Below, piece after piece: positions 44,394-55,373 of a stretch of DNA of 64,000 bases. Numbering within the stretch: position 1 is the stretch's first letter; the number at the start of each line of letters is the position of its first letter. Origin of the DNA: Salinibacterium sp. SWN248 (GTDB lineage: Bacteria > Actinomycetota > Actinomycetes > Actinomycetales > Microbacteriaceae); NCBI RefSeq assembly GCF_015864575.1, contig NZ_JADYWW010000001.1:1697719-1761718 (forward strand), read 5' to 3'. The translations under genes and the position numbers were made by a program. The notes under the pieces were generated by a model, which saw nothing but the letters and a program-made list of their open reading frames with translations, did no database searches and was not told the DNA's origin.

Positions 44394-47267
44394 GTGACTA
44401 CAGCACAGTCGATTCCTAATTCTCACCTCAGCGTCCGTGGCGCTCGGGTTCACAATCTCAAGAACGTTGACCTCGAGATTCCGCGCGACTCTCTCGTCGT
44501 CTTCACTGGTCTTTCAGGGTCAGGCAAATCGAGCCTCGCGTTCGACACTATTTTCGCAGAGGGCCAGCGACGCTACGTCGAATCGCTTTCGGCCTATGCG
44601 CGTCAATTCCTAGGCCAGGTCGATCGGCCAGACGTCGATTTCATTGAGGGACTCAGCCCGGCGGTCTCGATTGACCAGAAATCCACGAACCGAAACCCAC
44701 GGTCAACCGTCGGAACGATCACAGAGATCTACGACTACATGCGACTGTTGTGGGCGCGCATCGGAGTTCCGCACTGCGCCGTGTGCGGCGAAAAGATTGA
44801 GCGCCAATCGGTGCAACAAATTGCCGACCAACTGATGAAGCTTGAGAGCGGCACACGCTATCAAATTGTCAGTCCCGTCGTTTCTCAGAAAAAGGGCGAG
44901 TTCGTTGATCTCTTCGCGGAGCTCGCCTCGAGCGGTTACTCCCGCGCCATCGTGGATGGCGATGTCATCCAGCTCAGCGAGCCTCCCAAGCTGAAGAAGC
45001 AGTACAAACACGATATTTCTGTCGTCGTTGACCGGTTGGTGGCAAGCGACGACATCCTTACGCGCCTTACCGATTCACTCGAGACCGCACTGCGACTCAC
45101 CGACGGAACTGTCGCGATCAACTTTGTTGACGAGGAGGGGGATGCCGCGTGGCGTTCGTTCTCCGAGAAGCTGTCCTGCCCCAATAATCACCCCATCCAG
45201 CTCACCGAAATCGAGCCACGCACCTTCTCATTCAACGCCCCTTTCGGCGCGTGCCCGGAGTGTTCGGGGCTCGGTACCCGCATGTCGATCGACGCAGAGC
45301 TCCTCATCGCCGATGATTCAGTCAGTCTCTCTGAGGGCGCAATCTTGCCCTGGACGAACTCGGGCAAGGGTCTCTATAACTACTTCGAAAAGTTGCTCGG
45401 CGGCCTAGCCCTCGACCTTGACTTCTCGCTCGACACTCCGTGGGGCGATCTCCCCGAAGATGTTCGCGAAGCAGTTTTGCGAGGCAACGATTTCAAGGTG
45501 TCCGTTAAGTGGAAAAACCGCTACGGGCGCGAGATGAAGTACTCCACGGGGTTTGAGGGAGTGATTCCCTACATCGAGCGCAAATACCTCGAGGCGGAGA
45601 CAGATGTTCAGCGCCAGCGCTATGCGGCGTACCTCCGCGAGATTCCCTGCCCCGTATGCGATGGCAAGCGTTTGAAGCCAGAGGTCTTGGCCGTCACTGT
45701 CGCTGACAACAGCATTTCTGACATCTGCGAGCTCAGCCTCATCGATGCCTATGGCTTCATGAATGAACTGGTTCTCTCTGAGCGGGATGCCCACATTGCT
45801 GCTCAAGTGCTTCGCGAAATCCGATTGCGCCTAGAATTCTTGGTCGAGGTCGGCCTGAGTTATCTGAACCTCGCACGTGCGGCCGCAACATTGAGCGGTG
45901 GCGAGGCGCAACGCATTCGTCTGGCGACCCAAATTGGCTCCGGTCTCACTGGCGTGCTCTATGTGCTCGACGAGCCCAGCATCGGACTTCACCAGCGTGA
46001 CAACCGACGATTGATCGAAACTCTCGTCAAGCTCAAGAACCTCGGCAACACCCTCATCGTGGTTGAGCACGATGAAGATACGATTCGCACCGCCGATTGG
46101 GTTGTCGATATTGGGCCTGGCGCCGGCGAACACGGTGGAGAAGTCGTTCACTCCGGTTCCTACGAAGAGCTACTCACCAATACACGGTCGATAACCGCTG
46201 ACTACCTGTCGGGGCGTAAGGCCATCGAAACGCCGAAGAAGCGTCGCCCGATTGACAAGGCGCGCCAGATTACCGTCGAGGGAGCGAAGGCGAACAACCT
46301 CAAGAACCTCACCGTCAAATTCCCGCTTGGCACGTTCACCGCGGTCACGGGCGTCAGTGGTTCTGGAAAATCAAGCCTCGTCAACGACATCCTCTACAAG
46401 GTCCTTGCCAACGAACTCAACGGTGCGCGCCAGATTCCAGGCAAGCACACGCGAGTCACGGGCCTCGAGAACCTCGACAAGGTAGTTCATGTCGACCAGA
46501 ACCCGATCGGACGCACTCCACGATCCAATCCCGCCACATACACGGGCGTCTTCGACAAGATCCGCACGTTGTTCTCCGAGACCGCGGATGCGAAAGCTCG
46601 AGGATACTTGCCCGGTCGCTTCAGCTTTAACGTCAAGGGCGGTCGCTGCGAGAACTGTTCGGGTGACGGCACTATCAAGATCGAGATGAACTTCTTGCCC
46701 GACGTGTACGTCGCGTGTGAAGTGTGCGGGGGAGCTCGCTATAACCGCGACACCCTCGCCGTAAAGTACAAGGCCAAGAACATCGCTGAAGTGCTCGACA
46801 TGCCGATCAGTGAGGCCGCGGACTTCTTCGAGGCAATCACGAGCATTCACCGTTACTTGAAGACGCTCGAAGAGGTCGGGCTTGGCTATGTGCGTCTCGG
46901 CCAGAGCGCGACAACTCTCTCGGGCGGTGAGGCACAACGAGTCAAGCTTGCTACTGAGCTCCAGCGCCGATCGATGGGGCGCAGCGTCTATGTGCTCGAT
47001 GAGCCAACGACAGGTCTCCACTTCGAAGACGTGCGCAAGCTCTTGTTGGTGCTCAACGGTCTCGTTGATAAGGGAAACACTGTCATCGTGATCGAGCACA
47101 ACCTTGATGTCATCAAGTCTGCTGACTGGCTCATTGATCTCGGCCCCGAAGGCGGGTCTGGCGGCGGAGAGCTGCTATCCGTCGGAGCTCCCGAGAAGGT
47201 CGCCAAGGTCGCGGGAAGCCACACTGGCCAGTTCTTGGCTGAAGTATTGAGTGGCAATCGTGTCTAG
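44394..47267 (+). CDS. uvrA: Excinuclease ABC subunit A
   Basis: The damage-sensing ATPase of nucleotide excision repair. The 957-residue protein has two ABC modules, with Walker [10 protein letters not shown] near residue 41 and GVSGSGKSS near 652 and two signature motifs ([18 protein letters not shown]). Zinc-binding cysteine pairs lie in [22 protein letters not shown] and CENCSGDG...[10 protein letters not shown] start at GTG 44394 ([17 protein letters not shown]); ATG-like 44343 would extend into the promoter. uvrC follows after 17 bases. Confidence 0.98.
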   Translation: MTTAQSIPNSHLSVRGARVHNLKNVDLEIPRDSLVVFTGLSGSGKSSLAFDTIFAEGQRRYVESLSAYARQFLGQVDRPDVDFIEGLSPAVSIDQKSTNRNPRSTVGTITEIYDYMRLLWARIGVPHCAVCGEKIERQSVQQIADQLMKLESGTRYQIVSPVVSQKKGEFVDLFAELASSGYSRAIVDGDVIQLSEPPKLKKQYKHDISVVVDRLVASDDILTRLTDSLETALRLTDGTVAINFVDEEGDAAWRSFSEKLSCPNNHPIQLTEIEPRTFSFNAPFGACPECSGLGTRMSIDAELLIADDSVSLSEGAILPWTNSGKGLYNYFEKLLGGLALDLDFSLDTPWGDLPEDVREAVLRGNDFKVSVKWKNRYGREMKYSTGFEGVIPYIERKYLEAETDVQRQRYAAYLREIPCPVCDGKRLKPEVLAVTVADNSISDICELSLIDAYGFMNELVLSERDAHIAAQVLREIRLRLEFLVEVGLSYLNLARAAATLSGGEAQRIRLATQIGSGLTGVLYVLDEPSIGLHQRDNRRLIETLVKLKNLGNTLIVVEHDEDTIRTADWVVDIGPGAGEHGGEVVHSGSYEELLTNTRSITADYLSGRKAIETPKKRRPIDKARQITVEGAKANNLKNLTVKFPLGTFTAVTGVSGSGKSSLVNDILYKVLANELNGARQIPGKHTRVTGLENLDKVVHVDQNPIGRTPRSNPATYTGVFDKIRTLFSETADAKARGYLPGRFSFNVKGGRCENCSGDGTIKIEMNFLPDVYVACEVCGGARYNRDTLAVKYKAKNIAEVLDMPISEAADFFEAITSIHRYLKTLEEVGLGYVRLGQSATTLSGGEAQRVKLATELQRRSMGRSVYVLDEPTTGLHFEDVRKLLLVLNGLVDKGNTVIVIEHNLDVIKSADWLIDLGPEGGSGGGELLSVGAPEKVAKVAGSHTGQFLAEVLSGNRV

Positions 47268-47284
47268 GCCGCTGGGAGTCAACG

Positions 47285-49237
47285 GTGGCTAACACTGTTC
47301 CTTGGCGCCCGCGTGCAGGAGACATCCCTAACCAGCCAGGCGTCTATCGGTTTACCGACGATAAGAAGCGCGTGCTCTACGTGGGAAAAGCGAAGAACTT
47401 GCGAGCACGTCTCAGCAACTACTTTGCACCGCTGACCACTCTTCACGAGCGCACTCGACGGATGGTGCTCACCGCAACAAACGTTGAGTGGACGATCGTC
47501 GGCAATGACTTTGAAGCGCTGCAGCTGGAATACACCTGGATCAAAGAATTCGATCCGCCGTTTAACGTTCAGTACAAAGACGACAAGTCCTACCCGTACC
47601 TTGCGATCACGATGGGTGATCCTGTTCCACGGGTGCTTGTCACGCGCAATCGTAACCTGCCCAATGCGCGATACTTCGGCCCCTATTCGCGCGCGTGGGC
47701 CATCCGCGACACGGTCGATGTGATGCTCAAAGCTTTCCCGATGCGCAGCTGCTCGACGTCGGTCTACAAGCGCGCCCAACAAACTGGTCGCCCCTGCTTG
47801 CTCGGCGATATCGGTAAGTGTGCGGCGCCCTGTGTCGGACGAGTGACGCTCGAAGAGCATAAATCGATTGCACTAGATTTTGCGTCGTTCATGGGAGGCA
47901 ACGACTCTCGAATGCTCAACTCAATCAAAGCCAAAATGGCAGAGTCCGCAGCGACTCAAGAGTATGAGGCGGCCGCGCGCTATCGAGACCAAATTGGGGC
48001 GATGGAGACAGCGCTCGCTAAAAACCAGATCGTGTTGTCCGAGGATGTGGATGCCGATTTCTTCGGAATTGCGCACGATGAACTCGCAGCCGCCGTGCAA
48101 CAGTTCATTGTTCGAGGCGGCCGAATTCGCGGTGTTCGTGGATGGGTCGTCGATAAAGAACTGGATGTCGAACTCGGCGGACTGGTCGAATCTGTGTTGC
48201 AGAACGCCTACGACGACACCGTCCCACCGCGCGATGTCCTCGTGCCAGCGCTGCCAGAGGACGGCACTGCGCTGGAAGAGTGGCTAGCGCAGCGCCGTGG
48301 GCCGGGCGCGCGCGTCCGTTTGAGGGTCGCGCAGCGGGGCGAAAAGGCGTCACTGGCACAGACCGTGGAGACAAACGCTCAGAACGCGCTCATGCTCTAT
48401 AAGTCGAAACGGAGCGGCGACTTCGTTGCTCGTTCGCAGGCGCTGGCAGATATCCAGGAAGCATTGGGAATGACCGAGGCTCCGCTTCGGATGGAATGTT
48501 TCGACGTTTCGCACCTCTCAGGCACGAATGTGGTTGCATCCATGGTCGTCTTCGAAGATGGACTGCCCAAGAAGCAGCACTACCGGCGTTTTAATATCCC
48601 CGAGACCACCGACGACACTGATTCCATCTACCAGGTCCTCACGCGTCGGCTTGCCTATCTTGCCGCCGGGAATGCGGTCCCTACTGCTGCTGAAGCGCAG
48701 GCGACGTCGCCCGACAAGATACTCAGCGCGGGGGAGCCGGATGGGGATGCCGCAGCTTCTGCGAAGCTCGCGACCGATGTTGTGGTGCCTTCTCCCAAGT
48801 TTGCTTATCCGCCCCAATTGCTGATCGTTGATGGTGGGCAACCGCAGGTTTCAGCGGCACAGCGCGCTCTCGAGGAGTCCGGCGTTTCCGGTATCCAACT
48901 CGCTGGAATTGCTAAGCGACTAGAAGAGATCTGGCTGCCCGACTCTGATTATCCGGTTATTCTTCCCCGCAATAGTGATGCGCTTTTTTTGATTCAACGC
49001 ATCCGCGATGAGGCGCACCGCTCCGCAATTACTCATCAGCGTCAGCGAAGGTCAAAGGACATTTCCTCGATCCTCTCCACTGTTCCGGGCCTCGGCCCGT
49101 CCCGCATCAAGGCGCTGTTGCAGCACTTTGGTTCCGTCGCTCGGCTCAAGGCGGCGACGCCCGAACAGATCACAGAAGTCCCGGGAGTCGGAGAGGCGAC
49201 TGCTGCCGCGATCATCGAGAAGCTCGGTCAGCGCTAG
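47285..49237 (+). CDS. uvrC: Excinuclease ABC subunit C
   Basis: Makes both incisions around a lesion. The 650-residue protein has an N-terminal GIY-YIG nuclease (about 13-95, [24 protein letters not shown] split over the motif QPGVYRF...[11 protein letters not shown]), a UVR domain near 215-250 for UvrB contact, and an RNase H-like second nuclease (about 385-560, [13 protein letters not shown] and [10 protein letters not shown]). Two C-terminal helix-hairpin-helix motifs ([29 protein letters not shown]) complete it. GTG start with GGGAG 6 bases upstream. A short low-complexity insert (about 455-500) splits the RNase H-like domain. Confidence 0.98.
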   Translation: MANTVPWRPRAGDIPNQPGVYRFTDDKKRVLYVGKAKNLRARLSNYFAPLTTLHERTRRMVLTATNVEWTIVGNDFEALQLEYTWIKEFDPPFNVQYKDDKSYPYLAITMGDPVPRVLVTRNRNLPNARYFGPYSRAWAIRDTVDVMLKAFPMRSCSTSVYKRAQQTGRPCLLGDIGKCAAPCVGRVTLEEHKSIALDFASFMGGNDSRMLNSIKAKMAESAATQEYEAAARYRDQIGAMETALAKNQIVLSEDVDADFFGIAHDELAAAVQQFIVRGGRIRGVRGWVVDKELDVELGGLVESVLQNAYDDTVPPRDVLVPALPEDGTALEEWLAQRRGPGARVRLRVAQRGEKASLAQTVETNAQNALMLYKSKRSGDFVARSQALADIQEALGMTEAPLRMECFDVSHLSGTNVVASMVVFEDGLPKKQHYRRFNIPETTDDTDSIYQVLTRRLAYLAAGNAVPTAAEAQATSPDKILSAGEPDGDAAASAKLATDVVVPSPKFAYPPQLLIVDGGQPQVSAAQRALEESGVSGIQLAGIAKRLEEIWLPDSDYPVILPRNSDALFLIQRIRDEAHRSAITHQRQRRSKDISSILSTVPGLGPSRIKALLQHFGSVARLKAATPEQITEVPGVGEATAAAIIEKLGQR

Positions 49238-49243
49238 CTCAGG

Positions 49244-49249
49244 TAGTCT
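49244..49249 (+). promoter_or_regulatory. Candidate -10 box for rapZ
   Basis: TAGTCT is 9 bases before ATG 49259; there is no clear ribosome site, so transcription probably starts at or very near the start codon. Confidence 0.4.
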
Positions 49250-49258
49250 GAAGCCACC

Positions 49259-50134
49259 ATGAAACCCGTGACAGAGCAGCAAGAAGTTCTTATTGTGACT
49301 GGCATGTCGGGCGCCGGTCGTTCGACCGTCGGCAACGCGCTGGAGGATCTCGGCTGGTATGTCGTAGACAACTTGCCACCTCAGATGCTTCTGCCTCTTG
49401 TGGACCTCGCTCACCGCGCCGGAGATTCCCTCCCACGCGTGGCTGCGGTTATCGACGTGCGTGGTGGCAAACTCTTCTCGGATGCCCAGCATGCAATTGA
49501 GGCCCTCCGTGCTTCCACTTCTCTTCGGGTTCTTTTTCTTGATGCCGAAGATGCCGCGCTGGTTCGCCGTTTTGAGCAGGTCCGCCGGCCGCACCCTCTC
49601 CAAGATGAGGGAACCCCGCTCGATGGAATTGCTGCCGAACGAACCCGTATGGCAGAGATTCGCTCCAGTAGCGACATCATCATCGACACTACAGACCTCA
49701 ACATCCACCAGTTGGCGATGACCATCATCGAAAAGTTCTCTGCGGAGAGCGATGCTGGATTGCGTATTACTATTGAGAGCTTCGGATTTAAGTACGGACT
49801 TCCAGCAGACGCCGACATGGTTGCTGACTGCAGATTCTTACCTAATCCCTTTTGGGTGCCCGAGCTCAAAGCATTAGACGGACTCGATGAACGCGTCCGT
49901 GCCTATGTCGTTGGGGCGCCAGGAGCACAGGAGTTCGTTGCAGATTATGCGCGAGCCCTCGAACCTGTATTCGCCGGGTATCAGCGCGAGAATAAAAGAC
50001 ACGCAACGATCGCGATCGGCTGTACTGGTGGCAAACACCGTTCGGTTGCGATTGCCGAAGAGCTGTCAGCTATTCTTAGCGGCCTGCCCGGTGTAGCCGT
50101 AAGTATTAAGCATCGGGACCGTGGACGAGAGTAG
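49259..50134 (+). CDS. rapZ: RapZ/YvcJ family nucleotide-binding protein
   Basis: A 291-residue P-loop protein. In E. coli RapZ controls glmS through small RNAs; B. subtilis YvcJ hydrolyses GTP. Here the P-loop reads GMSGAGRST (15-23), with Arg21 where most kinases have Lys; other elements are DNLPPQMLLPL, the Walker B-like AVIDVRG, and the C-terminal domain with FGFKYG, VADCRFLPNPFW and IGCTGGKHRSVAIAE. It sits between uvrC and whiA, the usual actinobacterial place, but the yvcK gene normally found between rapZ and whiA is missing. The RNA target in actinobacteria is unknown. Confidence 0.94.
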   Translation: MKPVTEQQEVLIVTGMSGAGRSTVGNALEDLGWYVVDNLPPQMLLPLVDLAHRAGDSLPRVAAVIDVRGGKLFSDAQHAIEALRASTSLRVLFLDAEDAALVRRFEQVRRPHPLQDEGTPLDGIAAERTRMAEIRSSSDIIIDTTDLNIHQLAMTIIEKFSAESDAGLRITIESFGFKYGLPADADMVADCRFLPNPFWVPELKALDGLDERVRAYVVGAPGAQEFVADYARALEPVFAGYQRENKRHATIAIGCTGGKHRSVAIAEELSAILSGLPGVAVSIKHRDRGRE

Positions 50135-50179
50135 ATTGCTCATCCAACAGAACCGCCATCTTGGAAGGAAGGCCAGTTA

Positions 50180-51160
50180 GTGGCATTAACTGCTGAAGTC
50201 AAAGACGAACTGGCACGAATTCAGTTGGGCAAGACGACTGAGCGCGCTGCAGAGCTCGCAACAATTTTGCGGTTCTCGGGTGGTCTCCATCTGATTTCCG
50301 GACGTATCGCCGTCGAATCTGAGCTGGAAAGCGAATTGCTCGCTCGCCGTGTGCGGCGCGACATTGCTGAGCTGTACGGCGTTCGCTCTGAGATTTCGCG
50401 CGTTGCGTCTTCCGGTGGCCGGCGTACGAACAATCTTCTGGTGCGCGTTCTCGACGGGGGAGAGACCCTCGCTCGCCAGACTGGACTTTTGGATGCCCGC
50501 CGCCGCCCCATCCGCGGCCTCCCGAACCGCGTGACTACTGGCGGCCGCGGTGAACTCGCTGCTGTCTGGCGTGGGGCGTTTCTTGCGGCAGGCTCGCTCA
50601 CAGACCCGGGTCGCTCGGCCGCTCTCGAAGTAACCTGCCCTGGCAACGAGGCCGCAATGGCGCTCGTTGGCGCTGCAGGTCGACTCCGCGTCGCCGCAAA
50701 GGCACGCGAGGTTCGCGGTGTTCACCGTGTCGTTGTTCGCGATGGCGAAGCCATTAGCGCCATGCTCACGATCATGGGCGCCGAGACGACTGTGGTGAGC
50801 TGGAACGAATTGCGTCAACGTCGCGAAGTTCGCGCCACCGCCAACCGCCTAGTGAACTTTGACGATGCGAACCTTCGCCGTTCGGCGCAAGCTGCTGTTG
50901 CCGCGTGCGCCCGCGTCGAACGCGCTCTTGAGATCTTGGGGGATGACGTGCCGCAGCACCTGCGTTACGCCGGCGAACTTCGCCTCAGCCACCGAGACTC
51001 AAGCCTGGACGAATTAGGCCACCATGCTGATCCGCCGATGACGAAGGATGCTGTTGCTGGCCGCATCCGTCGGCTACTGGCAATGGCGGACAAGCGCGCA
51101 AGCGACCTCGGTGTAGCCGGTACTGAAGCAAACCTTCCCGCTGAGTTGGACGAGGCTTAG
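50180..51160 (+). CDS. whiA: WhiA sporulation/cell-division regulator homologue
   Basis: A 326-residue DNA-binding regulator. The N-terminal half resembles a degenerate LAGLIDADG homing endonuclease (about 20-220, with [20 protein letters not shown]), and the C-terminal helix-turn-helix is at about 265-310 ([18 protein letters not shown]). WhiA works with WhiB to switch on sporulation septation genes in Streptomyces; non-sporulating actinobacteria and firmicutes also keep it. GTG start with GGAAGGA upstream. The last residues are acidic. Confidence 0.95.
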   Translation: MALTAEVKDELARIQLGKTTERAAELATILRFSGGLHLISGRIAVESELESELLARRVRRDIAELYGVRSEISRVASSGGRRTNNLLVRVLDGGETLARQTGLLDARRRPIRGLPNRVTTGGRGELAAVWRGAFLAAGSLTDPGRSAALEVTCPGNEAAMALVGAAGRLRVAAKAREVRGVHRVVVRDGEAISAMLTIMGAETTVVSWNELRQRREVRATANRLVNFDDANLRRSAQAAVAACARVERALEILGDDVPQHLRYAGELRLSHRDSSLDELGHHADPPMTKDAVAGRIRRLLAMADKRASDLGVAGTEANLPAELDEA

Positions 51161-51199
51161 CGTTCCCTCCATACGACACGTGCGTCGGATGGACGTGGT

Positions 51200-51205
51200 T
51201 AGACT
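51200..51205 (+). promoter_or_regulatory. sodA -10 box
   Basis: TAGACT would start transcription near 51212, giving a leader of about 59 bases ending in the strong AGGAGG (51259-51264) ribosome site. Unlike its neighbours, this gene has a leader. Confidence 0.5.
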
Positions 51206-51270
51206 GGATGTATCTCACCTGACCGTGCTCGCCAGCCGGCGCAGGAATCACGATCCTAGGAGGACTTCCG

Positions 51271-51897
51271 ATGGCTGATTACACGCTTCCAGAACTTTCG
51301 TACGACTACTCCGCGCTTGAGCCAAGCATCAGCGCCATGATCATGGAGTTGCACCACAGCAAACACCACCAGGCATATGTCACTGGTGCGAATGCTGCGA
51401 TCGCCGGGCTTGCTGAAGCTCGCGATTCCGGAAACCTCGCCAATGTGAACAAGCTCGAGAAGGACCTCGCGTTCAACTTGGGTGGACACATCAACCACTC
51501 CATTTTCTGGACCAACATGTCGCCCAACGGTGGCGACAAGCCCACCGGCGACCTTGAGAGCGCCATCGACGACCACTTCGGCTCGTTCGATAAGTTCACG
51601 GCACACTTCACAGCGACCGCTATGGGTGTGCAGGGTTCGGGCTGGGCAGTGTTGGCTTGGGACTCCATCGGTGAGCGCCTCATCATCGTTCAGTTCTTCG
51701 ACCAGCAGGGCAACTTGCCTGCGGGCATCGTTCCTCTCCTCATGCTTGATGTGTGGGAGCACGCCTACTACCTCGACTACAAGAACGTGCGTGCTGACTA
51801 CGTCAAGGCGTTCTGGAACATCGTTGACTGGGCCAACGTTCAGGACCGCTTCAGCGCAGCGCGCTCGAAGACAAACGGTCTGCTGCTACTCTCGTAG
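51271..51897 (+). CDS. sodA: Superoxide dismutase, Mn/Fe family
   Basis: Disproportionates superoxide in the cytoplasm. The 208-residue protein has the four metal ligands: His28 (LHHSKHH), His76 ([10 protein letters not shown]), Asp160 and His164 ([11 protein letters not shown]). The second-sphere residue around 145-146 is Gln in FFDQQGN, as in manganese enzymes, where mycobacterial iron enzymes have His; metal use remains uncertain. There is no signal peptide. AGGAGG precedes the ATG by 6 bases. A GC hairpin follows the stop. Confidence 0.96.
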   Translation: MADYTLPELSYDYSALEPSISAMIMELHHSKHHQAYVTGANAAIAGLAEARDSGNLANVNKLEKDLAFNLGGHINHSIFWTNMSPNGGDKPTGDLESAIDDHFGSFDKFTAHFTATAMGVQGSGWAVLAWDSIGERLIIVQFFDQQGNLPAGIVPLLMLDVWEHAYYLDYKNVRADYVKAFWNIVDWANVQDRFSAARSKTNGLLLLS

Positions 51898-51907
51898 CGG
51901 CATCGTG

Positions 51908-51925
51908 GCCGGGTTAGGCCCCGGC
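51908..51925 (+). terminator. Hairpin after sodA
   Basis: GCCGGG and CCCGGC pair around TTAGGC and are followed by TTT. It separates sodA from gap. Confidence 0.5.
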
Positions 51926-51990
51926 TTTAGCCCAGTCTCCACCCAAGCAACACCCCCACCACTACAGCACGACGCGTCCTAGACGCCTGA

Positions 51991-53013
<1,023 letters not shown>

Positions 53014-53025
53014 CATCCAACGACT

Positions 53026-54243
53026 ATGAGCCTCAGAACTCTTTCAACGCTTCCCGACTTGCGCGGTAAGCGCGTGATCGTCCGTTGCGACCTGAACGTA
53101 CCCCTCAAGGACGGCCAGATCACGGATGACGGTCGCATCCGTGCATCGTTGCCCACGCTCAACGCACTCATCAATGAGGGCGCTCGCGTCGTCATCGTGT
53201 CTCACCTGGGTCGCCCCGGTGGTGAGCCCGATGCTCAGTACAGCCTCGAGCCGGTCGCACAGCGGCTCTCGGAGCTGTTGGGCAAAGCCGTTGTGTTCGC
53301 TAAGGACACCGTCGGGCACGCCGCTGAACAAGCGGTTGCCGAGCTCGACGATTGCGGTGTAGCGCTGTTGGAGAATCTGCGGTTCAACTCCGGCGAAACC
53401 TCAAAGTCAGAGACGGAACGTGAAGAGTTTGCCGCCAAGCTCGCTCGCTTCGGCGACGCGTTCGTCTCTGACGGTTTCGGAGTAGTTCATCGCAAGCAAG
53501 CAAGCGTGTTCGAGTTGGCTAAGGCCCTCCCGAGTGCTGCTGGGCTGCTTATCGAGACTGAACTTGGCGTTCTCGAGCGCCTCACGGTAACCCCAGAGCG
53601 TCCTTACACGGTCGTGTTGGGCGGTTCTAAAGTTTCTGACAAGCTCGACGTCATCGGCGCGCTTCTTCCGCGCGTTGATTCGTTGCTCGTTGGTGGCGGA
53701 ATGCTCTTCACCTTCCTTGCCGCGCAGGGCTACAAGGTTGGAGCTAGCCTCCTTGAGAACGATCAGCTCGATACAGTCAGGGGCTATATCGCCCAGGCTG
53801 AAGAGCTGGGTGTCGAGATTGTTCTTCCGACAGACATTGCAGTGGCCGCTTCGTTCGGGCCGGATGCCGCTCACACAGTAACGTCGGCTCAGGCGATTGA
53901 AGACACCGAGTTCGGTGCTGCTGGCATCGGACTCGACATCGGGCCGGACACTGCAGCTCGATTCGCCGAAGTAATTCGGGCCTCCAAGACTGTTTTCTGG
54001 AACGGGCCTATGGGCGTGTTCGAATTCCCAGCATTTGCGGCAGGAACGAAGGCAGTCGCGCAAGCGCTCACGGAGACAGATGGATTCGGCGTTGTCGGCG
54101 GTGGCGATTCTGCCGCGGCCGTTCGCGCATTAGGTTTTGACGACGACCAGTTTGGTCACATTTCTACGGGTGGCGGTGCGAGCCTCGAGTTTCTCGAAGG
54201 CAAGCAGCTCCCCGGACTGGAGGTACTTGGATGGCAAAGGTAA
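53026..54243 (+). CDS. pgk: Phosphoglycerate kinase
   Basis: Produces ATP from 1,3-bisphosphoglycerate. The 405-residue two-domain protein shows VIVRCDLNVPL, SHLGRPGG, LLENLRFNSGE, the VLGGSKVSDK hinge, EIVLPTD, the WNGPMGVFE catalytic loop and the glycine-rich GGGDSAAAV near the C terminus. The start ATG 53026 is 12 bases after gap, and the last 13 bases overlap tpiA. Confidence 0.98.
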   Translation: MSLRTLSTLPDLRGKRVIVRCDLNVPLKDGQITDDGRIRASLPTLNALINEGARVVIVSHLGRPGGEPDAQYSLEPVAQRLSELLGKAVVFAKDTVGHAAEQAVAELDDCGVALLENLRFNSGETSKSETEREEFAAKLARFGDAFVSDGFGVVHRKQASVFELAKALPSAAGLLIETELGVLERLTVTPERPYTVVLGGSKVSDKLDVIGALLPRVDSLLVGGGMLFTFLAAQGYKVGASLLENDQLDTVRGYIAQAEELGVEIVLPTDIAVAASFGPDAAHTVTSAQAIEDTEFGAAGIGLDIGPDTAARFAEVIRASKTVFWNGPMGVFEFPAFAAGTKAVAQALTETDGFGVVGGGDSAAAVRALGFDDDQFGHISTGGGASLEFLEGKQLPGLEVLGWQR

Positions 54244-55046
54244 AGCGCGTCCCGTTTATTGCGGGCAATTGGAAGATGAATCTTGACCATCTTCAGTCAA
54301 TCGCGTTTGTGCAGAAGTTGGCATGGACGTTGAAAGATGCAAATCACGACTTCGGTGTCGACGGTGCAGAGGTTGCGGTGTTTCCCCCGTTCACCGATCT
54401 GCGTTCGGTGCAAACCCTCGTCGCAGCGGACAAGCTTGACGTACGCTTCGGCGGCCAAGATCTTTCCGAACATGATTCGGGTGCATACACGGGAGAAATC
54501 TCCGGTGCGTTCCTGTCATCGCTTGACTGCCGCTATGTGCTGGTCGGTCACTCCGAGCGTCGCACGATGCACGGAGAAACCGATGAGCAGCTTGCTCGCA
54601 AGGTTGCCGCAGCGCTGAAGCACGGCCTCGTGCCGGTTCTGTGCGTCGGCGAGACCGCGGATGACCTCGAAGCTCACGGTCCTAGCGCTGTCCCCGTCGC
54701 TCAGCTGAAGGCTGGACTCGCTGGACTCGCTGGACTCGCTGGACTCTCTGGCACGCCAGAGCTCGTAGTTGCTTACGAGCCCGTCTGGGCTATCGGCTCG
54801 GGCAAGGCCGCGACGCCTGAACAGGCCGAGCAAGTTGCGGCACGACTGCGCGAGACCCTCGCCGAGGTGCTCGGCGATGATGTCGCTGCGGCCACACGAA
54901 TCCTCTATGGCGGTTCCGTGAAGTCAAGCAACATTGCGAGCCTCATGCGCGAACCCAACATTGACGGCGCTCTTGTGGGCGGTGCAAGCCTTGATGTGGC
55001 GGAATTTGCCAGCATCTCGCGCTTCTCCAAGCACGTCGGCACCTAG
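54231..55046 (+). CDS. tpiA: Triose-phosphate isomerase with an internal AGL codon repeat
   Basis: Interconverts dihydroxyacetone phosphate and glyceraldehyde 3-phosphate. The 271-residue protein is slightly long for the family. Catalytic residues are present: Asn13/Lys15 in AGNWKMN, His near 103 in LVGHSERR, and Glu in VAYEPVWAIG; the phosphate loops are YGGSVK and VGGASL. Residues about 161-172 are (Ala-Gly-Leu)x4, encoded by four tandem 9-base units, in the helix before the catalytic glutamate. It overlaps pgk by 13 bases, with GGAGG 6 bases before the ATG. Confidence 0.97.
   Translation: MAKVKRVPFIAGNWKMNLDHLQSIAFVQKLAWTLKDANHDFGVDGAEVAVFPPFTDLRSVQTLVAADKLDVRFGGQDLSEHDSGAYTGEISGAFLSSLDCRYVLVGHSERRTMHGETDEQLARKVAAALKHGLVPVLCVGETADDLEAHGPSAVPVAQLKAGLAGLAGLAGLSGTPELVVAYEPVWAIGSGKAATPEQAEQVAARLRETLAEVLGDDVAAATRILYGGSVKSSNIASLMREPNIDGALVGGASLDVAEFASISRFSKHVGT
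54711..54746 (+). repeat. Four tandem copies of a 9-base unit inside tpiA
   Basis: GCTGGACTC is repeated four times without a change and in frame (Ala-Gly-Leu each). Identical codons in every copy point to recent slippage expansion, not to selection for the peptide alone. Confidence 0.95.
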
Positions 55047-55050
55047 CCGT

Positions 55051-55056
55051 TATACT
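55051..55056 (+). promoter_or_regulatory. -10 box TATACT before secG
   Basis: TATACT directly after the tpiA stop is the closest to consensus in the window. A start near 55063 would give secG-rbpA its own transcript with a leader of about 30 bases containing GAAAGG. Confidence 0.55.
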
Positions 55057-55092
55057 GTTCGAGGCCGGAACGGCCTGTTCGAAAGGTTCTTT

Positions 55093-55341
55093 GTGGAAAT
55101 TCTCCAAGTTGTGCTGCAGGTATTGCTCGGCATTACGAGCTTGCTGCTCACACTTCTCATCCTTCTTCACCGCGGACGCGGTGGAGGTCTCTCCGACATG
55201 TTCGGCGGGGGAACCACGTCCAATCTGGGTGCTTCCGGTGTTGCAGAACGCAACCTGAACCGCATCACTGTGATCCTGGGCGTCGTATGGATCAGTTGCA
55301 TCGTCGTACTCGGTCTCATCACCAAATACAACGGCGCTTAA
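55093..55341 (+). CDS. secG: Preprotein translocase subunit SecG
   Basis: A small membrane component of the SecYEG export channel. The 82-residue protein has two hydrophobic helices (about 2-24 and 54-76) around the conserved loop HRGRGGGLSDMFGG, the SecG signature. I use GTG 55093, with GAAAGG 6 bases upstream. Upstream in-frame sequence reads through tpiA and is rejected. rbpA follows after 32 bases. The ppc gene, which I recall beside tpiA-secG in other actinobacteria, is absent here. Confidence 0.94.
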   Translation: MEILQVVLQVLLGITSLLLTLLILLHRGRGGGLSDMFGGGTTSNLGASGVAERNLNRITVILGVVWISCIVVLGLITKYNGA

Positions 55342-55373
55342 GAACCTCCAGTTTTAGCAAACGAAGGAACACA

